A DNA stretch of 64,000 nt, from the NCBI GenBank assembly GCA_965249925.1, contig OZ252260.1, forward strand, positions 372,001 through 436,000, read 5' to 3'. Origin of the DNA: Hoeflea_A sp965249925. Its GTDB lineage: Bacteria; Pseudomonadota; Alphaproteobacteria; Rhizobiales; Rhizobiaceae. Below, one piece after another: positions 7,752 through 15,604 of this stretch; position 1 is the stretch's first letter; each line of letters starts with the position of its first letter. The notes under the pieces are model-generated. The model worked only from the letters and a program-made list of their open reading frames with translations. It was not told where the DNA came from and did not search any database. A program made the position numbers and the translations under genes.

Positions 7752-7970
7752 TCAGGTGCCAGCAAACCAGACAAAAATCGGCGCCAGGTCAATCACCCCG
7801 ATCAACGCGTAGGGCAGAAGCCCGGCCGCGACCATTCCGAAGACGATCAGAATGGAAAGAACCACGGTCAGAGCCATGCTTCTAGGCTGTCCAAATTCGC
7901 GGTTGTTCTGTTTGTGTCCCATCTCCACAAGCGCAGCACGCGCCCCTGCCCCAGCGGATTCATCGCACAC
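7752..7970 (-). CDS. Possible small membrane protein
   Basis: A 72-codon frame whose C-terminal 40 residues are strongly hydrophobic (ALTVVLSILIVFGMVAAGLL, then PYALIGVIDLAPIFVWFAGT), enough for one or two membrane helices. The N-terminus is uncertain. The outermost start is a GTG with GGGAG almost touching it, and an internal ATG at MGHKQNNREF would give a 56-residue protein. No family recognised and no conserved neighbour, so this could be a chance frame. Confidence 0.35.
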   Translation of the reverse strand: MCDESAGAGARAALVEMGHKQNNREFGQPRSMALTVVLSILIVFGMVAAGLLPYALIGVIDLAPIFVWFAGT

Positions 7971-8524
7971 CTCCCGTTTAGGTTATGTGAATCTTCTCAC
8001 ACAAACGGGCGAGCACCCGCGGACAGGCGCTCGCGACCCCCAATGCGCGTAAGACGCCCCGATGTTGCGTTTGTTGTTTTGGCTGCCTCCCGATGGAATG
8101 TGGTCGCAACACGCGTTTCGGGTCTTGTGGTTGCTCGAAGAGCAAGACGTACGGGCGCGCCAGAACGGGGACACTTCGTCGTCCATATCCGGGACATCGG
8201 CAAAAAAATTGGAAATCACTAAGAAGCTTCAGTTGTATTCAGTATATGGGCGCCGAAAGCTCGCATTTAATACAATTATTACCCCTATTGTTTCAAATAC
8301 TAATGTTATATGTCTATATAAAAAATTCCATTAAAGTCTCCGTATTGGAAACAGAGTGATACTGATCAATCGTACAGCGTAATACTAGTCGAATGCACAG
8401 CTTGTGGCCGAAAGCGCTATAAAACATATTGATTCGCAGTGGGCATCTACGATGGAATTCGGCGTCAACAGATAGACTGTTCCGTTCACGGACTCGTCTG
8501 GACATCGGCGCTGCGGAACGGGGC
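7971..8524. promoter_or_regulatory. AT-rich upstream region of the glucan synthase cluster
   Basis: About 550 bases precede the membrane fusion protein gene. The part 8215-8400 is markedly AT-rich in an otherwise GC-rich chromosome (for example AATACTAATGTTATATG and TATATAAAAAATTCC) and is the likely promoter and regulator region of the downstream three-gene operon. A GCGAGC/GCTCGC hairpin lies at 8009-8034. I see no convincing protein-coding frame. No defined operator can be named. Confidence 0.4.
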
Positions 8525-9877
8525 ATGAAACGAAGAAGCCATCGACTTCTCGGCATTTCGCGCATGGTCGGCTACCTTTTTGCATTGGTGCTGACCGTCG
8601 TCTTGGTGCTGTCGGCGATACCGAAATACTATTTTCTGGTGTCGTCGCGCGCGATTATCAACGCGCCGGTCCAGTCGATTACCTCGCGTATCGCCGGACG
8701 GGTCAGCACCCTGGACATTCAGATCGGCGACGACGTCACACCCGGGCAGCGTGCCGCCCAGATCGAGAACTTCGAGGCCGACGCCTCCCTGATGGTGAAC
8801 CTGCGGCTGGAGCGTTTGCAGCTCAACGAGCGCCTTAAGATGATTCACTCCACACAGGAGCGTACAGCCCGCCAATTGAATTTCATCCGTAGCCAGATCG
8901 CAGCGACCCGCCAGGGCGTCATCGACGAGCTGGCCGCCATGGTGCACAAGGCGGAAAGCGGCGTGCGGTTCTACGAGGCCCGGGTCGGCGAGCAGCAGTC
9001 ACTGGTCGATCAGAAAAGGGGATTGGTCGACGCCGAACTTCTGAACGCCAGCGTGATCAAGCCGCTCGAGCAGAAACTGGCCGCGGCGCGCCATGAGCTG
9101 GAAGCCGCCAGGGGCGAGTTGCAACGGGCTCTGGAGCTCTCCAGGTCCATCGAACAGGGCGACTATTCCGGCGGCTTCGCCACCAACCTCATGACACTGG
9201 AGTTCCAGGAGCAGTCGCTCGACCTCGAAAACAAGAAAGCCAGCACGGAGCTTGCCAACGTCATCGATCGGATCGCCAAGCTGGACAGCCTGATGAGTGG
9301 CGAGCAGGGGCGCTATGAAAACGCCGCAAGTGCCCAGGTGACAGCCCTGCATAGGGGCCGCATCGTCAGCGTCGAGGTCGGCCACGGCGACTACCTGCAG
9401 CAGGGCGGCTTGCTGGCGCGCTCGCTCGACTGTTCGCGCTCCTTCGTCGCCGCGGTCTTCGCCGGCCGCGACGTCGCCGGTCTGGAGGTCGGAACACCGG
9501 CGATCGTCAACATTCGCTCGCTTGGCACCAAGCAGCGCGGCCGCATCAGCAAGACGGTGCAATATTTCAGCAACGGCAACGAGAACCGGTACTACAAGGA
9601 CTTTCCCAAGGCCAAAGGCCACGAGATCTACGTCATCATCGAGTTGGAGCGTCCGGAACAGACCGCCCCTCACTATGATCTCTTCTTCGGCTGCCATGTC
9701 GGCGAGGAGGTGACCGTCTCCCTCGGCGAACCGCTGTTCGATCGCGTTGTCAGGCTATTTAAATCCGACCCGCCGGTAGGGGACGACATCCGGCCGGACG
9801 GAACGAGACCGCGGCAAACGGCCTCGATCCAGCCTGTGGCGGTCAAGCCGAGCGATGACCCGGATGCATCGCATTAA
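8525..9877 (+). CDS. HlyD-family membrane fusion protein of a glucan synthase cluster
   Basis: A 450-residue inner-membrane protein. A basic N-terminus is followed by one membrane segment (about 15-33) and a first lipoyl-like half-motif (INAPVQSITSRIAGRVSTLD). A long charged coiled coil follows (about 85-270), then the second half-motif (ALHRGRIVSVEVGHGDYLQQ) and a beta-barrel region ending in a Pro-rich tail. This is the layout of periplasmic adaptor proteins. Beside a processive GT2 synthase it resembles BgsB of the Sinorhizobium mixed-linkage glucan system, which is thought to guide nascent glucan across the periplasm. I start at the ATG before the membrane segment. The next gene follows 57 bases later. 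Confidence 0.8.
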   Translation: MKRRSHRLLGISRMVGYLFALVLTVVLVLSAIPKYYFLVSSRAIINAPVQSITSRIAGRVSTLDIQIGDDVTPGQRAAQIENFEADASLMVNLRLERLQLNERLKMIHSTQERTARQLNFIRSQIAATRQGVIDELAAMVHKAESGVRFYEARVGEQQSLVDQKRGLVDAELLNASVIKPLEQKLAAARHELEAARGELQRALELSRSIEQGDYSGGFATNLMTLEFQEQSLDLENKKASTELANVIDRIAKLDSLMSGEQGRYENAASAQVTALHRGRIVSVEVGHGDYLQQGGLLARSLDCSRSFVAAVFAGRDVAGLEVGTPAIVNIRSLGTKQRGRISKTVQYFSNGNENRYYKDFPKAKGHEIYVIIELERPEQTAPHYDLFFGCHVGEEVTVSLGEPLFDRVVRLFKSDPPVGDDIRPDGTRPRQTASIQPVAVKPSDDPDASH

Positions 9878-9934
9878 CCCGAAATCCAGGTGCAAGCCGA
9901 TGCGTGACGCGCCCGCCGAACCGAGAGTGCACCC

Positions 9935-11251
9935 ATGAGCGCCCTCGATCGCCTGGGTGAGGTCGTCCGATTGGGCCCGGTCGCGCTAGCCGCGGCCATC
10001 GCGGCGGCCACACCAGTCTCCGGCCGTGCCGAGCCGGCGGTCGAGACCCTGGCCTGTACCGCCTGTCAGAGCTTTGCCGATCGGCTGGCGCTGATCGGTG
10101 AGGGACCGGCCTTGCTGGCCAGTTACGAGGCCAGGCCGGGCGGCGATCCACTGTTGCCAGTGCTGCGCGATGTCGCCTTCGTGTACGACAATGCCCTTGT
10201 TGCCATCGCGCTCATCGCCTGCGGACGGGCTGAGACGGCAAAACCGATCGGCAACGCCCTGCTCTATGCGCTCGACAACGACCGGCATTATCACGACAAC
10301 CGGTTGCGCAACGCCTATGCGGCGGGGCCGGTCAAAGACATGACCAAGCCGATGGAACTGCCCGGATACCAGGACGAGGCGGCGAAGATCTGGCGCGAGG
10401 ACGCCTACCAGGCCGGAACGGCAACCGGCAGCACCGCCTGGGCCGCCCTTGCCTTCCTCAACCTGCACCGGGCGACCGGCGACACGCGTTACCTCGGCGG
10501 AGCGAAACGCGTCATGCGGTGGATCAACACCATGACGATCGACAGCCACGGGCCCGGCGGCTACCGCGGCGGCTTCTACGGGTTCGAGCCGTCGCCGCAT
10601 CGGATCGCCTGGAAATCGACCGAGCACAACACGGACGTCTATGCCGCCAATCTGTGGCTCGCCCAGGTATCCGGTGAGGACGACTGGGACCGACATGCCA
10701 CCAGGGCTTTCGACTTCGTGTCCGCGGCCTGGTGGGACAAGGGCGCGCAGTTTCATATCGGCACGACGACCGACGGGGTGACGTGGAACGTCAACCAGGC
10801 CGGCCTCGACGCGGAGCTTTGGCCGTTGATCGCCGTTGCCGAATTCGCCGGGCGAGCCGATCGCACCATCGACGCGACTTTGGCCGCTTTCGGCGTCGAC
10901 CGCGGCCTCGACTTCAACACGGACCGGGACGGAGTGTGGCTTGAGGGCACGGCCCAGGGCGCCTTGGTGCTCAAGGCTTTCGGACGTCCCGATCAGGCCC
11001 GGAAGCTGCTTGAAACGGTGGCGGCCAACAGTGTCGGTGACGGGCTGATCTACGCCAGCTCGAAAGATCACCTGACCACCGGCCTGACCACAGGACCGGA
11101 TCCCAGGGCGCCGGAGTTCTTTTACTTCCGCCTGCCGCATATCGGCGCCACCGCATGGGCCGCCTTGGCCGGTGCCGGCTGGAATCCCTTCACCGGCCGC
11201 CCCCTGCCCGGCGTCGAGACGGAGGTTGCAGCATGTCGCCCGAAACCCTGA
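9935..11251 (+). CDS. Exported (alpha/alpha)6-barrel glycosidase-like protein
   Basis: A 438-residue protein with an export signal (VALAAAIAAATPVSGRAEPA) and a mature part made of repeated helix-rich segments with aromatic-rich loops (STAWAALAFLNLHRATGDTR, GGYRGGFYGFEP, STEHNTDVYAANLWLAQV, NVNQAGLDAELWPLIA, GATAWAALAGAGWNPF). This is typical of (alpha/alpha)6 glycoside hydrolases or carbohydrate-binding scaffolds, and E-H-N-T-D is a candidate active-site stretch. It lies between the adaptor and the synthase and overlaps the synthase start by 19 bases, so it is surely co-translated. A role trimming or guiding the polymer, as BcsZ does for cellulose, is inference. I cannot assign a GH family. 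Confidence 0.65.
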   Translation: MSALDRLGEVVRLGPVALAAAIAAATPVSGRAEPAVETLACTACQSFADRLALIGEGPALLASYEARPGGDPLLPVLRDVAFVYDNALVAIALIACGRAETAKPIGNALLYALDNDRHYHDNRLRNAYAAGPVKDMTKPMELPGYQDEAAKIWREDAYQAGTATGSTAWAALAFLNLHRATGDTRYLGGAKRVMRWINTMTIDSHGPGGYRGGFYGFEPSPHRIAWKSTEHNTDVYAANLWLAQVSGEDDWDRHATRAFDFVSAAWWDKGAQFHIGTTTDGVTWNVNQAGLDAELWPLIAVAEFAGRADRTIDATLAAFGVDRGLDFNTDRDGVWLEGTAQGALVLKAFGRPDQARKLLETVAANSVGDGLIYASSKDHLTTGLTTGPDPRAPEFFYFRLPHIGATAWAALAGAGWNPFTGRPLPGVETEVAACRPKP

Positions 11252-13251
11252 CCCTGCAGGACGCCACCCTCTACGGTGGCGTCGTCTCGCTGCTGATTGC
11301 CGCCTGCGCGCTCTTCCTTTCCAACCGGCACCTTCTGGATCGCATGGTCTTCGGCCTGCTGGTCGTTGCCATGCTGGCCGCCTATGCCTGGTATCGCGTC
11401 AGCCACACCCTGCCGGTCTTCGAGTGGACCAGCTACGCGCTTTGGCCCCGCTTCTACGCCACGCTCGAGATGATCGTCGTGGTCTATACGGCGATGTCGG
11501 TGTGCTTCTTCATGCGGCGGACCGACCGGTCCAGGCAGGCCGACGCGGCGGCTGCACGCCTCGCCGAGATGGCAGAGCCGCCGGCCGTCGACGTGATGAT
11601 CTGCACCTACAGCGAAGACCTGGTGGTATTGGAACGCTCGATCCTGGCCGCCCTGGCCATTGACTACCCGAACCATACCGTTTGGGTTCTCGACGACGGC
11701 CGCCGCGACTGGCTCGATGCCTACTGCGCCAAGGTCGGCGCCCGTTACGTGCGCAGAGACGACAATGTCGGCGCCAAGGCCGGCAATCTCGACAACGGCC
11801 TTAAGGTTTCCGCCGGCGAGACCAACGCCCCGTTCATTCTTGTGCTGGACGCCGATTTCGCGCCGCATAAGACCATTCTGAAGCGCATTGTCGGGCTGTT
11901 CGAGGACGAGACGGTCGGCATCGTGCAGACGCCGCAGTTCTATTACAACGCCGATCCGGTGCAGCACAATCTGATGGCCAACCGGTCCTGGGTCGACGAT
12001 CAACGGATCTTCTTCGACGTGATGCAGCCGGCCAAGGACGCCTGGGGCGTGGCCTTCTGCGTCGGCACCTCCTTCGTCGTCCGTCGCGACGCGCTCGAAG
12101 CCATTGGCGGGATGCCGAAGGAATCGGTGACCGAGGACCTGCACACCACCTATCGGCTGATGCAAAAGGGCCTGAAGACGATCTGGTTGAACGAGCGCCT
12201 GAGCGTCGGCCTATCGGCCGAGAGCCTGGCCGGCTACATCACCCAGCGCTGCCGCTGGTGTCTGGGCACCATCCAGATCGCGCTGCTGGCGGACGGTCCG
12301 TTTCGCGGCCGCGGCTTCTCGTGGACCGAGCGCCTTCACTATCTGCACGGGTTGATGTTCTGGTTCTGCCGGCCCTTCGTCGTGGCCATGCTGCTGGCGC
12401 CGATTCTGTTTTACTTCCTCGGACTGCCGGCCATCCTGCTCGCGCCTGAGGCGCTCTTGATGTACGGCTTGCCGGCGGTCTTCGGCAGCATGATCTTCCT
12501 GGCCTGGGTGTCGGACAAAAAGAGCCTGCCGCTTTTCACCGAAGTCTCGCACATGCTGGCGGCCTTTCCGGTCACCGTGACCATCGTCAAAGCGATGCGT
12601 CGGCCTTTCGGCCATCCCTTCAAGGTCACCGCCAAGGGCGAAGACCGTTCCGAGGTGCAAGTGCAGGTCCCGCTGGTCATTCTCTTCGGCACCATCATCG
12701 TCCTGACGATCGTCGGCATGGTGAACGGTCCACTGCTGCAGACCTATGGCGAGCACGACGGCTTCAGCATCGCCTGGGGCATCGTCATCATGGTCTATTC
12801 CTTTGTCGCCCTGACCGTTTGCATCGAGCTGCCCCGGCCCGAAATCGACGACCAGCCGTTCCCGCTAAAGGCTCCTGGCGCGCTGACATGGCCGGGCGGC
12901 AGCTGGCCCGGAACCATCCGCAGTATGAGCATGAACCAACTAACCTTCGATTTCGGTGCGAAGCCGCACGACCTGGCAGAGGGCCAGATGGTGGAAGCGC
13001 ATTTTCTTGACGGACTGCGGTGCCGGGCCCAGGTGACTGAGATCGGGCGTAAGCAAATGACCCTGCGGTTCATCGACCATGCTGACATCCGCAATGAAAT
13101 GATCGCCCGCCTGTTCTCCGATCCGCCGGCCAACATCGCCGCCACCGGGCGTATGCTGCCGACCTTGCTCTCCCTACTGCGCCGCACCTTCGGATCGCCG
13201 CGCCGTGTCCTGACGCATGCCCGCCATGGCGCCAATGCTTCCGGTCGATGA
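11233..13251 (+). CDS. Processive family 2 glycosyltransferase (curdlan / mixed-linkage glucan synthase type)
   Basis: A 672-residue membrane enzyme. Two or three helices (about 13-90) precede a cytosolic GT-A domain with DVMICTY at 120, DDG at 154-156, the metal-binding DAD at 206-208, the catalytic-base TED at 300-302 and the processivity motif QRCRW at 338-342. At least four more helices and a C-terminal beta-rich domain of about 100 residues follow. It would polymerise UDP-glucose and extrude the chain. The C-terminal domain sits where cellulose synthase has PilZ, but I see neither RxxxR nor DxSxxG. Sinorhizobium BgsA is reported to bind c-di-GMP with a non-canonical C-terminus. GGAGG precedes the ATG. 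Which glucan is made cannot be told from sequence. Confidence 0.85.
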   Translation: MSPETLTLQDATLYGGVVSLLIAACALFLSNRHLLDRMVFGLLVVAMLAAYAWYRVSHTLPVFEWTSYALWPRFYATLEMIVVVYTAMSVCFFMRRTDRSRQADAAAARLAEMAEPPAVDVMICTYSEDLVVLERSILAALAIDYPNHTVWVLDDGRRDWLDAYCAKVGARYVRRDDNVGAKAGNLDNGLKVSAGETNAPFILVLDADFAPHKTILKRIVGLFEDETVGIVQTPQFYYNADPVQHNLMANRSWVDDQRIFFDVMQPAKDAWGVAFCVGTSFVVRRDALEAIGGMPKESVTEDLHTTYRLMQKGLKTIWLNERLSVGLSAESLAGYITQRCRWCLGTIQIALLADGPFRGRGFSWTERLHYLHGLMFWFCRPFVVAMLLAPILFYFLGLPAILLAPEALLMYGLPAVFGSMIFLAWVSDKKSLPLFTEVSHMLAAFPVTVTIVKAMRRPFGHPFKVTAKGEDRSEVQVQVPLVILFGTIIVLTIVGMVNGPLLQTYGEHDGFSIAWGIVIMVYSFVALTVCIELPRPEIDDQPFPLKAPGALTWPGGSWPGTIRSMSMNQLTFDFGAKPHDLAEGQMVEAHFLDGLRCRAQVTEIGRKQMTLRFIDHADIRNEMIARLFSDPPANIAATGRMLPTLLSLLRRTFGSPRRVLTHARHGANASGR

Positions 13252-13272
13252 AACTCGCCGACACATCCGTTG

Positions 13273-13562
13273 AACGAGCGCGACTGCGGTGACCTGGTCG
13301 GCCTCAACAAGGACGATGCGCGCGCCAAATGGGGCGAGGAGCAGGTGCACATCTGGCGCCGTTCCTACGCGGCGAGAGCCTGCGCGACACCGCCGCCCAC
13401 GGCAACTCGCTGCGCACCCTGGTGATGGTGCTCGACCGGCTCACTCGCGACGAGGTCACCAGCCTCAACCTGGCCACCGGTGTGCCCATGGTTTACAAGC
13501 TCAACGCCGATTCGACGGTGGCGTCGAAGGAAGTGCTGGCCGACATGTCCAGCGCCCATTGA
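13273..13562 (+). pseudogene. gpmA: gpmA (2,3-bisphosphoglycerate-dependent phosphoglycerate mutase) remnant
   Basis: The stretch reads NERDCGDLVGLNKDDARAKW then GEEQVHIWRRSY in one frame. A frame change follows, then GESLRDTAAHGNSL, LVMVLDRLTRDEV, GVPMVYKLNADSTVASKEVL and a stop, all recognisable as the middle and end of GpmA. The N-terminal catalytic region (RHGxS) is absent. Between DTAA and HGNSL some 20-25 residues present in the enzyme are deleted, so the fragment is inactive. The functional gene must lie elsewhere. A second copy of only its tail occurs at 15274. Confidence 0.85.
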
Positions 13563-13728
13563 CCCGCGCCAAATGATGAAGGTCGCAAATTCGGTGAAAG
13601 TTTGCTTAATTCGGGCACGGCCTGGAAAAACAAAAGTCTTTTCAACGAATTAAGTAAACTGTCTCCGAATTTCTGGCACCCACATTCAGGAAGGCGTGCA
13701 GATAGCACCGCACTGCCAAAAATTCGGT
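13475..13728 (+). repeat. Direct repeat, copy 1 (gpmA tail plus palindrome)
   Basis: This 254-base segment begins within the gpmA remnant (CACCGGTGTGCC...) and runs to AAATTCGGT just before the insertion element. It recurs at 15274-15527 at the same length with roughly a dozen differences. It contains one 86-base palindromic repeat (13587-13672). Together with its 3' neighbours it marks a tandem duplication. Confidence 0.9.
13587..13672. repeat. 86-bp palindromic repeat, copy A
   Basis: The outer arms are AAATTCGG...TTTGCTTAATTC and, inverted, GAATTAAGTAAAC...CCGAATTT, each about 26 bases with four mismatches, around a 34-base centre. The same architecture and ends recur at 13719-15171 (split by an insertion element), 15386, 15519 and 36996. 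It is a dispersed palindromic element of REP-like type. Confidence 0.85.
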
Positions 13729-13734
13729 GATGGC

Positions 13735-13746
13735 ATGGACGCCCCC
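13735..13746 (+). repeat. Left subterminal inverted repeat of the insertion sequence
   Basis: ATGGACGCCCCC, exactly inverted at 15076-15087. It starts four bases inside the inferred left end. Confidence 0.85.
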
Positions 13747-13806
13747 AACGGCTTCGCAATGAGCCATACTGGGTTGTGTCAAACGATCCAGTCAGAGGAG
13801 ACGTCC

Positions 13807-14832
13807 ATGTCAGAAATTAAAGCAGTCGGTTTGGATATATCCAAGCATATTTTTCAGGTTCATTGCGCTGATGATTGTGGTCGTCCAGTGCTTCGCAAGA
13901 CGTTGCGGCGTCCCGGGGTTACATCATTTTTTGGCGCGCTACCGCCGTGTCTGGTGGCGCTTGAGGCTTGTGGTAGCGCGCATTATTGGGCGCGTCTTCT
14001 TCAGGATCAGGGCCATGAGGTGCGATTGATATCGCCGCAGTATGTCAAGCCCTTCGTGAAGACCAACAAGAACGATGCGGCCGATGCGGAGGCGATCTGC
14101 GAGGCGGCGCAGCGACCGACGATGCGCTTCGCGCCGATCAAGAGTGTCGATCAGCAGGCGATCCTTGTGATGCATCGAACACGTGATCTCCTGGTGCGCC
14201 AACGCACGCAGCTGATTAACGCGCTGCGCGGCCATTGCGGCGAATTCGGTATTGTGGTTGCCAAGGGTGCCAGCAACGTCACCCGGTTGATCGAGCTGAT
14301 CGAGGACGATGGGCGCATACCGGACCAGGCGCGGATTGGCTTGATGATCATCGTCGACCAACTGCGATCGGTGCAGTCCAACATCGTGAAACAGGAAAAG
14401 CATCTGAAGGCGTGGCACCGCTCGAGCGAAGCCAGCCGCCGCCTGGCAACGATCCCGGGTGTTGGTGTGATCACGGCAACGGCGTTGGTGGCAACGATCG
14501 GCGATGCTTCACAGTTCCGTTCAGCCCGACAACTTGCGGCCTGGCTGGGACTGGTGCCGAAACAGAACTCCAGTGGCGGCAAGGATCGGCTGGGTCGTAT
14601 TTCCAAGCACGGCGATCGCTATTTGAGACGGCTTCTTGTGCATGGCGCCCGCACCGAGCTGCGCTGGAGTAGAACCCGCAAGGGGCAACGAACGGATTGG
14701 CAACAGGCGTTGTTGGCACGCCGACCGACCAACGTTGTCCTGCTGGCGATGGCCAACAAGACGGCGCGTGTCGTCTGGGCTTTGCTCAGGCGCGCAGAAA
14801 CCTATCGGGCGGCACCGCTCAACGCCTCATGA
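13807..14832 (+). CDS. IS110 family transposase (IS1111 group)
   Basis: A 341-residue DEDD recombinase. The N-terminal RuvC-like domain has D10 (VGLDISK), E53 (VALEACG), D90 and D93 (KNDAADAEAICEA). The block PQYVKPFVKTNKNDAADAE is diagnostic of the group. The C-terminal Transposase_20 domain has the helix-hairpin-helix IPGVGVITATALVATIG and the serine-containing PKQNSSGGKDRLGRISKHGD with the catalytic serine. GAGGAGA lies upstream of the ATG. Such enzymes cut and rejoin DNA through a serine intermediate and are directed by a structured RNA encoded in the element. All key residues are present and there is no frameshift. Confidence 0.92.
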   Translation: MSEIKAVGLDISKHIFQVHCADDCGRPVLRKTLRRPGVTSFFGALPPCLVALEACGSAHYWARLLQDQGHEVRLISPQYVKPFVKTNKNDAADAEAICEAAQRPTMRFAPIKSVDQQAILVMHRTRDLLVRQRTQLINALRGHCGEFGIVVAKGASNVTRLIELIEDDGRIPDQARIGLMIIVDQLRSVQSNIVKQEKHLKAWHRSSEASRRLATIPGVGVITATALVATIGDASQFRSARQLAAWLGLVPKQNSSGGKDRLGRISKHGDRYLRRLLVHGARTELRWSRTRKGQRTDWQQALLARRPTNVVLLAMANKTARVVWALLRRAETYRAAPLNAS

Positions 14833-15075
14833 GCAAGGCGGTGAGCACAACCCGTCCGGACGATTGATTGCGAGGGTAGCATGATGTGATGGCAAAACAG
14901 GGTAACCGGGATCGGCCAAACCTGACAAACCGTCTGGGCCTTGAGCCCGCTTCGGTGATGAGGCGCCGATCCACGGATTCCATCAGGGCCAGCGGTCAGT
15001 CAAGCCGCGCTCAACAGGCCGGATAGATGACTGCAAACCCAATATGCCTGACCATCAAAAAACACTTGCAATCAA
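14833..15075 (+). ncRNA. Candidate bridge/seek RNA region of the IS1111 element
   Basis: The 243 bases between the transposase stop and the right inverted repeat carry no coding frame. IS1111-group elements are known to encode their targeting RNA here. Short words match the junctions. TTCGGTGATG (14951-14960) equals the left junction 13723-13732. AAACCGTC (14927-14934) is the reverse complement of the right flank GACGGTTT (15092-15099). ATAGATGAC (15023-15031) equals the right junction 15086-15094. CCATCA (15052-15057) is complementary to TGATGG at the left end (13728-13733). One guide pairing to each strand on each side is what the bridge-RNA model predicts. RNA ends and fold were not determined. 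Confidence 0.6.
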
Positions 15076-15087
15076 GGGGGCGTCCAT
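15076..15087 (-). repeat. Right subterminal inverted repeat of the insertion sequence
   Basis: GGGGGCGTCCAT, the exact reverse complement of 13735-13746, three bases inside the inferred right end. Confidence 0.85.
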
Positions 15088-15090
15088 AGA

Positions 15091-15171
15091 TGACGGTTTA
15101 CTTAATTCATTCAAAAGACTGAGTTAGTTAGTTGAAGCTTTGCCTGAATTAAGCAAACCGTCACCGAATTT
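15091..15171. repeat. 86-bp palindromic repeat, copy B (right part, split by the IS)
   Basis: TGACGGTTTACTTAATTC, then a centre, then GAATTAAGCAAACC...CACCGAATTT. Its left end AAATTCGG lies at 13721-13727 on the other side of the insertion element. After removal of the element the two parts make a full copy with almost perfectly matching arms. It is followed by about 75 bases (GCGAGCGCTTGGACAAATGG...) that recur after copy D. Confidence 0.8.
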
Positions 15172-15273
15172 GCGAGCGCTTGGACAAATGGGGCGAGCTG
15201 CCCCATCTGCAGGCACCATTGGCATTGTACAGCGGGCCGGCGGGTGGCTGTCGCGAGTGACTTGAAGGCCAAG

Positions 15274-15527
15274 CACCGGTGTGCCTATGGTTTACAAGCT
15301 CAACGCCGATTCGACCGTGGCGTCGAAGGAAGTGCTGGGCGACATGTCCAGCGCCCATTGACCCGCGCCAAACGACAGAGGTCGCAAATTCGGTGAAAGT
15401 TTGCTTAATTCGGGCACAGCCTGGAAAAACAAAAGTCTTTTCAAGGAATTAAGTAAACTGTCTCCGAATTTCTGGCACCTACATTCAGGACAGCGTGCAG
15501 ATAGCACCGCACTGCCAAAAATTCGGT
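15274..15527 (+). repeat. Direct repeat, copy 2 (gpmA tail plus palindrome)
   Basis: This is the second copy of 13475-13728. It includes the last 29 codons of the gpmA remnant with the same stop and the palindrome copy C. No gpmA sequence upstream of CACCGGTG is present, so this copy arose by local duplication of the already broken gene or by repeat-mediated recombination. Confidence 0.9.
15386..15471. repeat. 86-bp palindromic repeat, copy C
   Basis: AAATTCGGTGAAAGTTTGCT at the left and GTAAACTGTCTCCGAATTT at the right, with the same 34-base centre as copy A apart from two changes. It lies inside the second direct repeat. Confidence 0.85.
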
Positions 15528-15604
15528 AACGGTTTACTTAATTCATTGATATTTCAGTGGTTTTGAGACGTCGTGCCCGAATTAAGCAAACCGTCACCAA
15601 ATTT
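15519..15604. repeat. 86-bp palindromic repeat, copy D
   Basis: AAATTCGGTAACGGTTTACT at the left and AAGCAAACCGTCACCAAATTT at the right. The centre differs from copies A, C and E. It occupies the position in repeat unit 2 that the insertion element interrupts in unit 1, and so shows what the empty site looks like. Confidence 0.85.

Larger units (their letters stand above)
13731..15090 (+). mobile_element. IS1111-group insertion sequence (IS110 family)
   Basis: A 1360-base element with one DEDD transposase gene and a 240-base non-coding tail. The 12-base subterminal inverted repeats ATGGACGCCCCC lie four and three bases in from the ends, typical of the IS1111 group, which lacks terminal repeats. 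TGA stands on both sides (13728-13730 and 15091-15093). The flanks join to AAATTCGGTGACGGTTTACTTAATTC when each stretch is read across the junction (AAATTCGGTGA, then CGGTTTACTTAATTC), so the element sits inside the left arm of a palindromic repeat. The uninterrupted sequence is predicted by the opposite arm at 15146-15171. The element looks complete and possibly active. Confidence 0.85.

Noticed and set aside
8062..8334. Short plus-strand frames upstream of the glucan cluster
   Set aside because: No ribosome site or family pattern; the stretch looks like an AT-rich promoter region.
9986..11140. A 384-codon minus-strand frame opposite the glycosidase-like gene
   Set aside because: High-GC antisense open frame; composition is low-complexity (Gly/Val/Arg/His) without motifs, and the plus strand has a signal peptide and operon context.
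11122..12165. A 347-codon minus-strand frame opposite the GT2 gene
   Set aside because: The GT2 catalytic motifs on the plus strand are decisive.
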